Positions 24,601 to 33,800 of a DNA stretch of 64,000 bases are shown piece after piece. The stretch spans positions 1,877,501-1,941,500 of the forward strand of contig OZ024794.1 in assembly GCA_964017045.1 (NCBI GenBank). The letters are read 5' to 3'. Within the stretch, counting starts at the first letter, position 1, and every line of letters begins with the position of its first letter. Below the pieces are notes generated by a model. That model worked only from the letters and a program-made list of their open reading frames with translations. It was not told where the DNA came from and did no database searches. A program made the translations under genes and the position numbers. Source of the DNA: Omphiscola glabra (Eukaryota > Mollusca > Gastropoda > Lymnaeidae).

Positions 24601-27408
24601 AAAAAATATTTCATGAAAAGCAACCACGGCCGAGACATTTTTACATTTAAATACATAACTTTTAAACTAATAAAGCTACTGCAATCAAATTTTCAGTAAT
24701 AATAGTTTGGGACAATCCAAATGTAACATAATATTCAAATGTTGCAAAAGCAATTAAAATCATGCTGTACAAAATTAAAAAATGTCATGTAATCTTTCGA
24801 CATTGATGTGTGTCTTTAAGCATAACTTTTAAACTAACAATGCTAATTCAATAAAATCCAAAGTACAAATAGACAGTAACAATCTAAATATAATAAAACA
24901 TCCAATGCAATATTGCAATCCACGGTCCACAGCAACAGATAGTGTCCTAGTCCACAGCAACAGATTGTATCCTTGTCCACCTGAAAGTATACAAAATGTT
25001 AAAAATAAAACTTTAAAATGAGTGAGCTGAAAATTCAAATGAATGTCATCAAAACACGCAATTAAACAAAGTGAAAAATCTCCCATAAGAACATCAGAAA
25101 TTAAATGTGACAATGTTGTCCACCTGAAAGTATAGAAAAATTTAAAAATTAACTTTGAGATGAGCGAGCTGAAAATTCAAATAAATTTCATCAAAACATG
25201 CAATCAAACAAAATAAAAAATCTCCCATAAGAACATCAGAAACTAAATGTGACAATGTTGTCAACCTGAAAATATTCAAAATATTAAAAATGTAATTTTA
25301 AAATGAGTGAACTGAAAATTGAAATAAAATTTCATCAAAATACAATTAAATGTGACAATGTTATTTCTTCATGATCTATGTCAGAAAATACCAACTTACA
25401 AAACAAAACTTCTTTACATACCCGACTAAATCTCCAAAAAACTCCTTCTCTTCCCAGTCCATGGTTTTATTGACCACAGCTTTAACCTTGGCATCAACAA
25501 AACCGGTCGAAGCATTAGGGGCTCTTTTAAATTGGGCCTCGACTATCCCCAAAACCCTCTCACTATGGATATTATGAACAGGGGCTGATGAGGTCAGGGC
25601 CATTAATTCTGCTGATGGATTAGCCAGTTCCCCAACATGATACGCCTCATGCTGCCTGTTTTTAAGACTGATACAAATCCTAAAGTATAGACAGAGCAGA
25701 AACTGTCTCAAAAAATCGTGGACACTGTTCACTGCTCCGGAGCTCCAGCAACACTTCATCCTCAACGATTGGTAGATTAAAGACATCTTCCTCCATCATA
25801 AATATTAATTTGGGTTGTTTGTTGATCAGGAAATGATATCAGTAATTCTGGAAAAAAAAGATCAGGATTAATAATTAGGATTATTATGAATACATATAAA
25901 TAATAATTAAATAATTTTAGATTGTTGCCACACAATGTTCTTTACTTTATGTACATTTATAGTTATTTAATAACTTAGTACTATAGGCTAGACTATCTTA
26001 CTAATTCATTGCTCATCGCGTGTCAGCTTGATCTCTTTGTCTTTGTTGTCTTATTTACATGTATTATTGACCCAAAGCATACTCGTATATATGGACTATA
26101 TTAGGCCTAAAGTGTAATTATGATTAAAAACCAGTTATTAAAAGTGTATAATTATAATAAAACTACTAAGTTATAATGCAGATTTATTTATTAAGTTATT
26201 TCAAAAAGTTTTTAAATAATAATAACCACTGTTTACATTAGATATACACCACTTCCGGTAGTTCGAGTGGAAAAAAATGGCCACGGCTTGGCAGTCTTGA
26301 ATTTTTAGTCATGTAGCGCAAGCTCTATTTAACTTCTGTAATGATCAGTACTCTTTAAAAAAAGTGTTTCACTTTCAATTACATATAAACTATGATCTCA
26401 AGTAATTTCCAAGTCTCTACACAATTTAAATAAAAAAAGAAAGCACTGCGAACACACTTACCCCAATCAACCTTTCAATTGATCGTCTCAGCGTGGTCCA
26501 ATCTCCTATTCATTGATACCCTCGTAACCGGCATGCATCGTGGATTCAAATTAAAATAAGGAAGTTCCTCTATTTTTAGAAATGACGCAAAGCAACGCGA
26601 AACACCGACATCTACCGAAAACGAAAAGCGCCAGCTGATCACAGCGATCGCCGCTCGGCAGCCTTCGTTTTTCTACCGCCGGCGGCGAAGTATTGGGGTG
26701 CCTACCTAAGTATCGGCATCTTCCTCAATTAAAAGGGGGCGTGGCCACGCCATGTCGAAATTACGCTGAGCGACCTTATGGTAATGCAGGTTACTGGGAC
26801 ATGCGTAGCGAACATTGGACACGACCTACATCAATGGGAATTGGCACACATATACATCAATATATAATGTTTTTCAGAATTTAATATGAAAGGCATCATC
26901 TTTAAATTTCTATAAAAATTTTTGAGGGAAAGATGCCTTATATTGACATACGATTTTCCTCACTAAAAGTTGATATAAAGAACAAAAAAAATAAATGGGA
27001 ATGTAGCTAAACATTTCTCCTAAAGTAAATGTAATGGGCTGAGTCAGACCTTAATTATAGGTCAAAAGGACTCCTGTGTTATTAAAATTACATTCACGTA
27101 AAACAAAATAAAAACTCGGATTCTATTACGCCGACGCCCATTTCCGATACAAATTTTCTAGGAGTGTTCCTTGCTTCGGCGAAGTACCTAAATATATATA
27201 TTTTTAAAAATTATCTTTTGAAAAAGGTTTCAAACTTAATTTTTTAAAATAAAGAAAGTGTAATATACACACACCGGAACATTTCAGACTTTTTTCTAGA
27301 GGTTCCATAAATTGCCATGATATGCTTTTGTAGATCTTGCTCTGCCTTGTGATATGCATAGTTATTGTCATTTTCACCCCCACTATCGTACACAATTAAT
27401 TCCGCCAT
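9621..27408 (-). CDS. C10orf67-like coiled-coil protein, complete 18-exon gene, 565 aa
   Basis: Coding exons on -: 27,408-27,275; 21,793-21,673; 21,053-20,962; 20,791-20,740; 20,564-20,490; 19,504-19,304; 17,207-17,066; 16,504-16,446; 15,460-15,395; 15,270-15,205; 15,061-14,954; 14,661-14,570; 14,092-14,027; 13,743-13,656; 11,248-11,186; 10,323-10,209; 9,986-9,911; 9,702-9,621 (TAA). Every junction is AG/GT and the phases join, giving 1,698 nt. The start MAELIVYDSGGEND is the only ATG in good context. KIGFFSLDRASQTD (residues 53-66), LRKAFRQQLADAI (138-150) and HMWEKKFAIL (413-422) match in order the landmarks I remember in human C10orf67, which has similar length (about 550 aa). The middle is rich in E, K and Q, in coiled-coil style (residues about 160-440). 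There is no signal peptide or membrane segment. The biochemical function of the family is not known to me. A possible poly(A) signal is at 9,329-9,324. The introns carry at least eight tandem arrays, a SPIN-like element, a SINE and a large inverted repeat. Confidence 0.85.
10448..10548. repeat. 24-bp tandem repeat, 4 copies
   Basis: Four copies of gacatctcatgattttt plus gtacac, in intron 16 of the C10orf67-like gene. Confidence 0.88.
10708..10765. repeat. Short tandem repeat around attgaggatac
   Basis: Five imperfect copies of an 11-13 bp attgaggata unit. They follow a short TA run. Confidence 0.75.
10990..11172. repeat. Imperfect tandem repeat, tataaaaggttgtatta family
   Basis: About ten irregular copies (14-19 bp) of a TATAAAA(G)GTTGTAT motif. 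The array abuts exon 15 (11,186-11,248) at its donor side. The TATA-like strings are repeat content and are not evidence of promoters. Confidence 0.85.
11330..11890. repeat. Minisatellite, 44 bp unit, 13 copies
   Basis: Thirteen copies, nearly identical after the first, of a 44-bp unit with the core tattagaaagttcaga followed by gacaaaggctagga. It lies in intron 14 of the C10orf67-like gene. Confidence 0.96.
12299..12958. repeat. Minisatellite, 22 bp unit, 30 copies
   Basis: Thirty copies of tctgcattgtcttacag plus gattg. The left half carries mostly a ttgtcttacag variant and the right half ttgtattacag, so the two halves expanded separately. All three + frames stay open because 22 bp cycles through the frames (66 bp = 22 residues) and no frame contains a stop. 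The resulting 248-263 aa frames are artefacts. On the gene's own strand each unit contains CTGTAAGA or CTGTAATA, donor-like strings. Confidence 0.96.
13020..13261. repeat. Minisatellite, 30 bp unit, 8 copies
   Basis: Eight copies of ctgtaatgcccttgaaa plus tatgcatacc. It is open on both strands because 30 is divisible by three. It lies in intron 14 between the 22-bp array and exon 14. Confidence 0.93.
14334..14525. mobile_element. SPIN-like hAT non-autonomous element, 192 bp
   Basis: The ends are cagtggttctcaacct at the left and aggttgaggaccactg at the right, with a GCGACCCTTTAATACAG block inside the left end and GGTCACAACCCACAGG inside the right. These phrases match the terminal sequences of the SPIN (hAT superfamily) MITEs known from mammals and other animals. 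The 8-bp flanks are atcaaaag and acctaaag, a decayed target duplication. No coding capacity. It lies in intron 12 of the C10orf67-like gene. Confidence 0.8.
15785..15985. other. C-rich, purine-poor stretch in an intron
   Basis: About 200 bp dominated by C, with many CCCC, CTCC and CACC strings, in an otherwise AT-rich intron. No open frame or known element was recognised. Confidence 0.4.
16609..16998 (+). mobile_element. tRNA-derived SINE
   Basis: The head has an A-box-like string (gggtggccgtgtggtcta) and, about 45 bp on, a B-box-like string (tctcgagttaaatcccc), the layout of a Ser/Leu-type tRNA promoter. A unique body of about 300 bp follows and ends in an A/T-rich tail (gaaataaataaaag). 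The first 13 bp (atgctgggtggcc) are duplicated in tandem at the 5' edge. It sits in intron 7 of the C10orf67-like gene, in antisense. Confidence 0.65.
17401..17916. repeat. Minisatellite, 18 bp unit, about 29 copies
   Basis: Unit gtgtgtttagttaatgaa with agtgaa and gtttttag variants. A 187-residue + frame (CLVNEV or CLVSEV repeated) is open only because 18 is divisible by three. It lies in intron 6 of the C10orf67-like gene, on the opposite strand to the gene. Confidence 0.96.
18051..18312. repeat. Minisatellite, 43 bp unit, 6 copies
   Basis: Six copies of a unit with the core ctgtcatttgagcaaga followed by ggctatttactgtg. The last copies are diverged. Confidence 0.93.
19071..19307. repeat. 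Large palindrome carrying copies of the exon 6 splice-donor sequence
   Basis: Two arms face each other around a central A-run near 19,170-19,182. Each arm contains a cacctacagtaggt / acctactgtaggtg core next to an acataattt block and an AT tail (tcattaatttaaat / aaattaatgatttt). A third copy of the core (ttggtcacctacagt, 19,291-19,305) is the exon 6 donor of the C10orf67-like gene. On the gene strand this reads ACT then gtaggtgacc, with the exon ending at 19,304. The hairpin lies just inside the intron and repeats the donor in both orientations. Confidence 0.85.
19829..20225 (-). mobile_element. LINE 3' end (L2/CR1-like ORF2 tail plus 3' UTR)
   Basis: On - the sequence near 20,212-20,090 reads ERSFS, stop, CATKQWNSLPLHTRNIST, then ITAFKTALKTHLFKLYY PE and a stop. 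This WNSLP...ALKTHLF tail is typical of CR1/L2-type LINE reverse transcriptases. A 3' UTR follows to about 19,925. A 43-bp phrase beginning ggtaccacagcctagg is duplicated at 19,829 and 19,872. A related copy lies at 31,220 on +. It is a dead fragment in intron 5 of the C10orf67-like gene. Confidence 0.65.
21826..23752. mobile_element. About 1.9-kb inverted-repeat structure, arms of about 500 bp
   Basis: The left arm, about 21,826-22,335, matches in reverse complement the right arm, about 23,258-23,752, with moderate divergence and indels. Matching landmarks: tgtcatgg with ccattcacagtca at the outer ends, gttgaaagttca with aagta in the middle (21,990 and 23,590), and gggtcacaaaatgtgg with gcacagtccat near the inner ends (22,288 and 23,270). 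The loop, about 900 bp, is AT-rich. It contains a smaller inverted repeat at 22,871-22,916 (caccagacgaat / attcgtctggtc) related to the MITE at 51,430. There is no transposase frame. It could be a foldback transposon or two old copies inserted head to head in intron 1 of the C10orf67-like gene. Confidence 0.65.
24301..24690. repeat. Tandem duplication, about 190 bp unit, 2 copies plus a partial
   Basis: The segment with aagctactgttataaa, gataatgtccatct and accacggccgagaca recurs once at high identity, followed by a partial third start (aataaagctactgc near 24,670). Confidence 0.85.
24829..24978 (-). pseudogene. Possible downstream exon of the element at 25.4-25.9 kb
   Basis: On -, an acceptor (tttgtatactttcag, ending at 24,979) opens a frame that reads GGQGYNLLLWTRTLSVAVDR and runs about 50 codons to a stop at 24,829. 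If the donor at about 25,432 is used, phase 1 would join it. No domain is recognised and the acceptor lies within a tandemly repeated intron. This is a tentative model. Confidence 0.25.
24979..25358. repeat. Tandem repeat, about 142 bp unit, 2.7 copies
   Basis: Three consecutive copies begin near 24,979, 25,122 and 25,263. They share cacctgaaagtata, atgagtgagctgaaaattc and ctcccataagaacatc. Confidence 0.88.
25432..25853 (-). pseudogene. Transposon-derived or orphan exon with a frameshift
   Basis: On -, a consensus acceptor (ttttttttccag) near 25,853 precedes ATGATGGAGG at 25,799. The frame reads MMEEDVFNLPIVEDEVLLE and on to a stop after SALSIL. The +1 neighbouring frame then continues uninterrupted: HDFLRQFLLCLYFRI, LANPSAELMALTSSAPVHNI, SERVLGIVEAQFKRAPNAS and FVDAKVKAVVNKTMDWEEK. 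It ends at a good donor (gtatgtaaag). The HNI..ER.LG......RAPNA...DAK......KT string resembles proteins repeated in many invertebrate genomes that I take to be transposon-derived, but I cannot name the family. A one-base shift separates the two halves. It lies inside intron 1 of the C10orf67-like gene on the same strand. Confidence 0.45.
26463..26830 (-). promoter_or_regulatory. CpG-rich promoter-like segment with a candidate noncoding exon
   Basis: A stretch of about 300 bp, unusually rich in CG dinucleotides (cagcgatcgccgctcgg, ccgccggcggcgaag), in AT-rich intron DNA. On -, a donor consensus (GTAAGTGTG) lies at about 26,461, which could splice to the acceptor near 25,853. This fits a promoter and 5' exon for the orphan - strand unit at 25.8 kb, or the CpG-rich end of a transposon. 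Confidence 0.35.
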
Positions 27409-27858
27409 TATTGTTGTGGGTAGCAACAAAGCGGAAGTTCAATTTTAAGAGTTTAAAAAGAATACCGACTCTAAAAACAAATTAGTGGAATAAATTAGGA
27501 TTTTTATTTAAATTATTTTGTTATAAATTATTCTCTTTTACATTTAAATATTATTTTTATTTAAAAAAACCGTATTTGATGTATGAGGATAAATTAAACA
27601 ATTGAGCTTCACATTATGATAACTTGAATTGTTGTTACAGTTGTTAGCATAGCTAGTTTTAGTATGAATGAATGATTCTTGTTTTTATTGTTACAACATG
27701 TCTGCCACCGTTGCTCAATAATTGAACAGCTTTTTATTTAGAAATTGAGTAGGGCATATGATGTTGATATAAATATAAGCTCTAGGCATGTCTTAATCTG
27801 CGCTTCAACAATTCATTCATTCTTTAAATTTGTATTATTTACAATCAGGAATCAAACA
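27409..27858. promoter_or_regulatory. Shared head-to-head promoter region
   Basis: Only 450 bp separate the ATG of the C10orf67-like gene (27,408, -) from the ATG of LCMT2 (27,859, +), so both promoters must lie in or overlap this interval unless further 5' exons exist. It is AT-rich, with no TATA box placed convincingly for either gene. The segment next to the - gene contains ttccgc and gcggaag, an ETS-like GGAAG core often seen in bidirectional promoters. Confidence 0.55.
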
Positions 27859-30800
27859 ATGGAAGATATATCTAACTTAGCAAAGAAAACAAACAAGTCA
27901 AGAAGAGAAACTGCGGTACTAAATTACTAAACTTAAACTTTAATTAATTTTTGTATCATTTATATAATATTTATGCATATGCTATGGAAATGGCTATAAT
28001 TAGGGAGGCTATGCCATATTAAATGATGTCACATTTCTATGGGGAAGAGGTCACAAATTTGTGATTTTTTCATAAGTCATGGTTGGTGTGGCGCGCCACT
28101 TATTTCCCACGTCCGCAACTCAGATGGCGCCTGTTAAAAAATAAATAAGTGGAAAATCGCTTCTTGTAAAATGGGGAGAAGAAAGGGAGAGAGTGTGCTG
28201 GTTTAGCTATTTACAGGGATGGTCAATTTGGAGAGATAGCATCGTGATGTATCACACAGCCGCCATCTTGGTTGCCGTGACCCGGGAACTTTTACATGTT
28301 CACTGGTAGCGGCAACTAAGATGGGGGCCATAGAAAAATAATATAACTCACGTTTGCAATAATTAGGAATAAAATGTTAAAAGTTAATGGAAAAATATCC
28401 TAAATGTATCCTTAAACCTAACCTGAAACCTAAATCTAAACCTAACCTGAACCCTAAATTTATCCCTAACCTGGATTTTGACCCTATCGTAACCAAGGTT
28501 TAGACCCTACCAGAAACAGGGTTTTGACCCTATCGGAACCAGGGTTTTGACCGTCTCCCTAACCTCGGTTTCAAACCTCTCCCTAACCTGGGTTTTGACC
28601 CTGAAAACTAGGAAAATGAACAAAAAAAAAAAAAAATGGCCAAAAATAATTATAAAATAAAGAAATAATGAAAACCCAACTTACAGTTTCATAGAATACA
28701 CTATTACACACTTTATTTCATGGTCCACTGAAAATAATATCCACAAAATGAATAAAATGAAATATTGCATTTCAAAGATGGCGGAACACAAAAAAATGTT
28801 ATAATAAGCCAACCAATTAAATTTTAAAATTATAATTAATCAACCAATAAAAATTTGCCATTGTCATATTAATCAAAATGTAAATTAACAAAAAAATAAG
28901 GGGAGTCGGAGTGAATCCAAAACAGCAACTTTAAAAAAACCCGTATGCACATTGCTATCTCTCCAAATTAGCCACAGAGAGGAATGAAAATAGGAACAAA
29001 AAGTTAAAATTAAATGAAATAATTTCAGCTGGTACATTAATTTTGAGTCAAACGAAACTACTTTCTGCTTAGTTGCATCCCTTTAGATATGCGGCAAGAA
29101 GTCTCAATGACCTGCTTTCACTCGCTTCCCTCAACTAAAATGCGTGAGCCACAGTTAAACACTGTGGTAAGGAAAGTGTAAAAATGAAGAAAAGCTATAC
29201 AAAATATTTTTAAAATAATGAAAACCAAACTTTAAGTTCATTGAATACACTTTTACACATTTTATTGCAGGTTCCACCAAATATAAAATCCAAAAGTTTT
29301 CTGAAAAAATAACAGTAAATACAATTCCCATTTGCCAAAATGCCGGAAAATTTAAATATTATATTAGCCATTCAATGAAATGATTATTTAAAACTAAAAA
29401 AAAAAGAAAAGTTAACTCTAGTATCTAGTAACAATCCAAGAATAAACAAAAAGGAGTGATCCTACACTGAAACTCAAAGTGGCGCGCTGAAGCTACATTA
29501 GCCCAAAGGGGTGACACATTTGTCTGCTCTTGATCAATCAAAGACTAAACAATGAGATGAGATAATTTTGTTTACAAAATTGCTGCTGCCCGATAAGATT
29601 GCTGATGATTTTGTTAAGGCTTTTTATAATGGCCCCATTGACTGGTTACATTGACTGGTTACATTGTCTGGTTACATTGACTGGTTACATTGACTGGTTA
29701 CATTGACTGGTTACATTGACTGGTTACATTGACTGGTTACATTGACTGGTTACATTGACTGGTTACATTGACTGGTTACATTGACTGGTTACATTGACTG
29801 GTTACATTGACTGGTTACATTGACTGGTTACTTACATAAAATATGTGCAAGAAGGATATAATTGATACAAAATAATATAATTGATGTGAAAGAACAAAAA
29901 ACCTGTGATGATGAAGTGAAAAAAGGTTCAAAAGTAACTCTTTTAACGAAACATTTGTTTGTCTAATTTGTTGCTACATATCTGACTTAAAAGGGGGAGA
30001 TGGAGGGTTTTTCGCCTGAGGCTAATTTACAAAACAAATCACAATTATGGTGAATAAAATTGGCGCAATCAGGAGCATTACTCTGGATTATTTAAATTGT
30101 CAATTTTATAATTTAATTTAATTGATAGAAAAGCAACAATATTTTCATTTTTTTTTTCAGGTTCAAGGCACTAATGATAGTAGTATAGTAAGTAAGTGCT
30201 CTACATCTTCTTGTGGCTACTTCAATGATCCATTTCTTCATTTTTTTGTGTCCAAACTGAGTAGGAGAGCTCCGCTTATACACAGGTAAAAGTAACACAG
30301 AAATTTTAAAAGCATTCTCCTTAAAATTCAACAGCATTTACAGTTTTTCATAGTTGATTTAGCCAATAGTCTCTCTTTCCCTATCTCACTCACACTCTCT
30401 CGATCTCTTTCTCACTCTCTCTCTGTCTTTCTTGCTCCCCACCCCCCTCTCTTTATACTTGATCTTATAAAATCTATAAATATTGCTTACATACAATAAA
30501 TAACAAATATTTTTTTTTATTATAGAGGTTATTATATTCGAGCTGTGGCGTTTGATAGAATTATAAAAAACTTTTTGGACCTCTATGGAGATGCCAAGAA
30601 ACAGGTAGGAATGTATTTAATGAATGTATTTACATTTGTCATATTATTTTTTTTCTATCAAACGAATGGCTGTAGACATAATGAAAGAGCTTCTTAGAAC
30701 ACTTTGAACAATTATAATTATTTATATTATATCAGCTAAATTCCATGTTTTTCTTATCCGGCGGCTAATGACAGTCAAAATATTTGTTGTATGAAGATAT

Positions 30801-33800
30801 GAGTGGACGGGTAATTAAAAACATTACTTTTAAAAACTGTAGAGTGTGCCGGAGCAGCATGTGAATTTGAACGATTCCGTTGCAGGCCAGTGGGGAAATT
30901 AAAGTGATTAACTTAGATTAGTTTAGACTTGGGTAAGGGAATCCAGAACTGCAAGGGGAGAGAAGAAGTAAGATGTTTTATGAGGGGAAGGCAGACTGAC
31001 TAGCAGCTGAAACTGAGGTGAAACAAATTTATTAAGGTGCTCCATAGGACAAATAAAGCGCAAGTTGACATAACTTAATTGTGTTAATCCAGTGTTTCCC
31101 AAACTTTTCTGTTCGTGACCCGGTTATTTTTATACTTTTCCTTCTTGACCCAGTAATATATAACTGATATGAATGTCCACACAGCTTTCCTATATTATGA
31201 TAAAGCATTTTCTTTATGAATTCTCTTCCATTACACATCCGCAATATATCAACCATCACCGCCTTCAAAACTTCACTCAAAACACATCTCTTTAAACTCT
31301 ACTTTCCCTACTGATTCCCCCCTCTGACCGTTAAACGATGCTGCTGAGTGCCGTCCATGGCTTCACATGTAAATAGTTATGGAATGGTTGAAGCGAATAC
31401 ACATTTGTAATGTAATTTTCCTTTTGTTGCCCAATACCGGGTCGACACCAAGCATATGGGATAATGAGTTCATAATACATTATTTATCTCATTCAGTTCA
31501 GGTTTAAAAACCATGTGTAATTAAAAAAGGACAAAAAATATCTTTCTCCAGATCATCTCCCTTGGCTGTGGTTTTGATTCATCTTATTTCCGACTAAAGT
31601 CTGCTCAGCTCTTGAACAGAGCAGTTTTCTGTGAGGTGAACTTATGTGGTCATAGATTTTGAGTTCCAGATTTAAATTTAAAAAAAAATATGAGTTCTAG
31701 CACATTGCCATAGTATCTTTGGGATTTTGAATATAATGTGATTCATTATGATCTATTTAATCCATTCTTGCTGAAGAAAAAGACAGTAAACTATTTTCTT
31801 TGTTATTTTAGATTGATTTCCCAGAGCTTGTCAAGAGAAAAAGGCTTCTAATAGAAACTACAGATGACTTGATGATTTGGATTGAAAACATTAAAGAACA
31901 ACCCCTTTCACCTCACATTGGTACGTTATACAGTAAAGTTAACAAACAACCACTTTACTATCACATTGGTACGTTATACAGTAAAGTTAACAAACAACCA
32001 CTTTACTATCACATTGGTACGTTATACAGTAAAGTTAACAAACAACCACTTTACTATCACTTTGGTACGTTATACAGTAAAGTTAACAAACAACCACTTT
32101 CACCTCACATTGGTATGTTATACAGTAAAGTTAACAAACAACCACTTTACTATCACTTTGGTATGTTAATAAGTAAAGTTAACAAACAACCACTTTACTA
32201 TCACTTTGGTATGTTATACAGTAAACTTAACAAACAACCACTTTACTATCACTTTGGTATGTTATACAGTAAAGTTAACAAACAACCACTTTACTATCAC
32301 TTTGGTATGTTATACAGTAAAGTTAACAAACAACCACTTTACTATCACTTTGGTATGTTATACAGTAAAGTTAACAAACAACCACTTTCACCTCACATTG
32401 GTATGTTATACAGTAAAGTTAACAAACAACCACTTTACTATCACTTTGGTATGTTATACAGTAAAGTTAACAAACAACCACTTTACTATCACTTTGGTAT
32501 GTTATACAGTAAAGTTAACAAAAAACCACTTTACTATCACTTTGGTATGTTATACAGTAAAGTTAACAAACAACCACTTTACTCTCACTTTGGTATGTTA
32601 TACAGTAAAGTTAAGGGGGTAGGCGCCTGAAAATATCTTAAGTTTTCAAAAATTATCCAATTTTTTTTGTTTTCATTTTTACGAAGATTAACATTTTTAG
32701 ATTCGATTACACATAAATGTATACTACTTTTTAAAAGATTTGTTGTGAAACAACTGATATTTAACACCCCACCCCACTTTAAAAATTGACCTAATTTTAG
32801 AAAGAAATAAAATTCATACATATCCCATGTTTGAGACCTCAAAAAACTATTTTTAAATAGCATAATATGCTATTATTATATATCAATGTAAAGGTAAATT
32901 TAAGCAGTTTTTTTATAATTTAGAATCGTAGTCAGTAAATATAATTGCGTCAAATAATCGGATCCACAACCGTAATGTGTGTAGGATATTCCTTAGTTCT
33001 ATTATTATAATTATTTTACCGATTTTCATTGGTCCAAACAGGGGGGTAACCAAGATACTGATGACTCGCGCATGCGCAAATGAGTTGTTTATGTGTGTTT
33101 ACCGGATCGCGAACTAAATTTTGCAAACGAAAGCATCAGCATGTTTTGATTTTAAAATATACATTTACAACCTTACCGGTTCGGTAAAAGCCAGAAAGAA
33201 ATAAACTACAGAAATTCATGCACTGGCACTAAGAAAAGCTCTCAATTCAAGGTAAGTTTACTAAAAAATGGTCCTAATTTAGCGACACGCGATGGCGATA
33301 GTTGAGATTATTCATTACTACAGTACATCAGTACAGTCAATGAGTTGCTATGCTATGCCATGGCCATGATGCTCGTGATGGTGTAAGCATTGTTGTTTAG
33401 CTTATGCAGAGATTTGCACAAGTTTCTACTTAAACTTAAAGTCTTTATATTTATCAATCAAGGGAATTTTTAATTTATATGAAACCTAAGCCTATTTATT
33501 TGGCTACAAAAAACATTGAAAAATAATCGACGAGTAGTTCAAAGTAATGTAATAACACTAACTCTCATCATAGGCCGTTTCAATATAATACATATATGAT
33601 ATTAGATTAGCATTAGCAGTATGGATATGAGCAAATTAATTCGTATTAGAATGTTTCAACTCAAATAGTTTAATCTTAGCCTAATTCATTTATTTTATCT
33701 GCATACAATTATTAGTAATAGTGATAGCCTAATTTGTTTAGTATCATTTCTTATTTCTAAAATCAATTCATTAGATTAATAATTAATAATAGTAATTATA

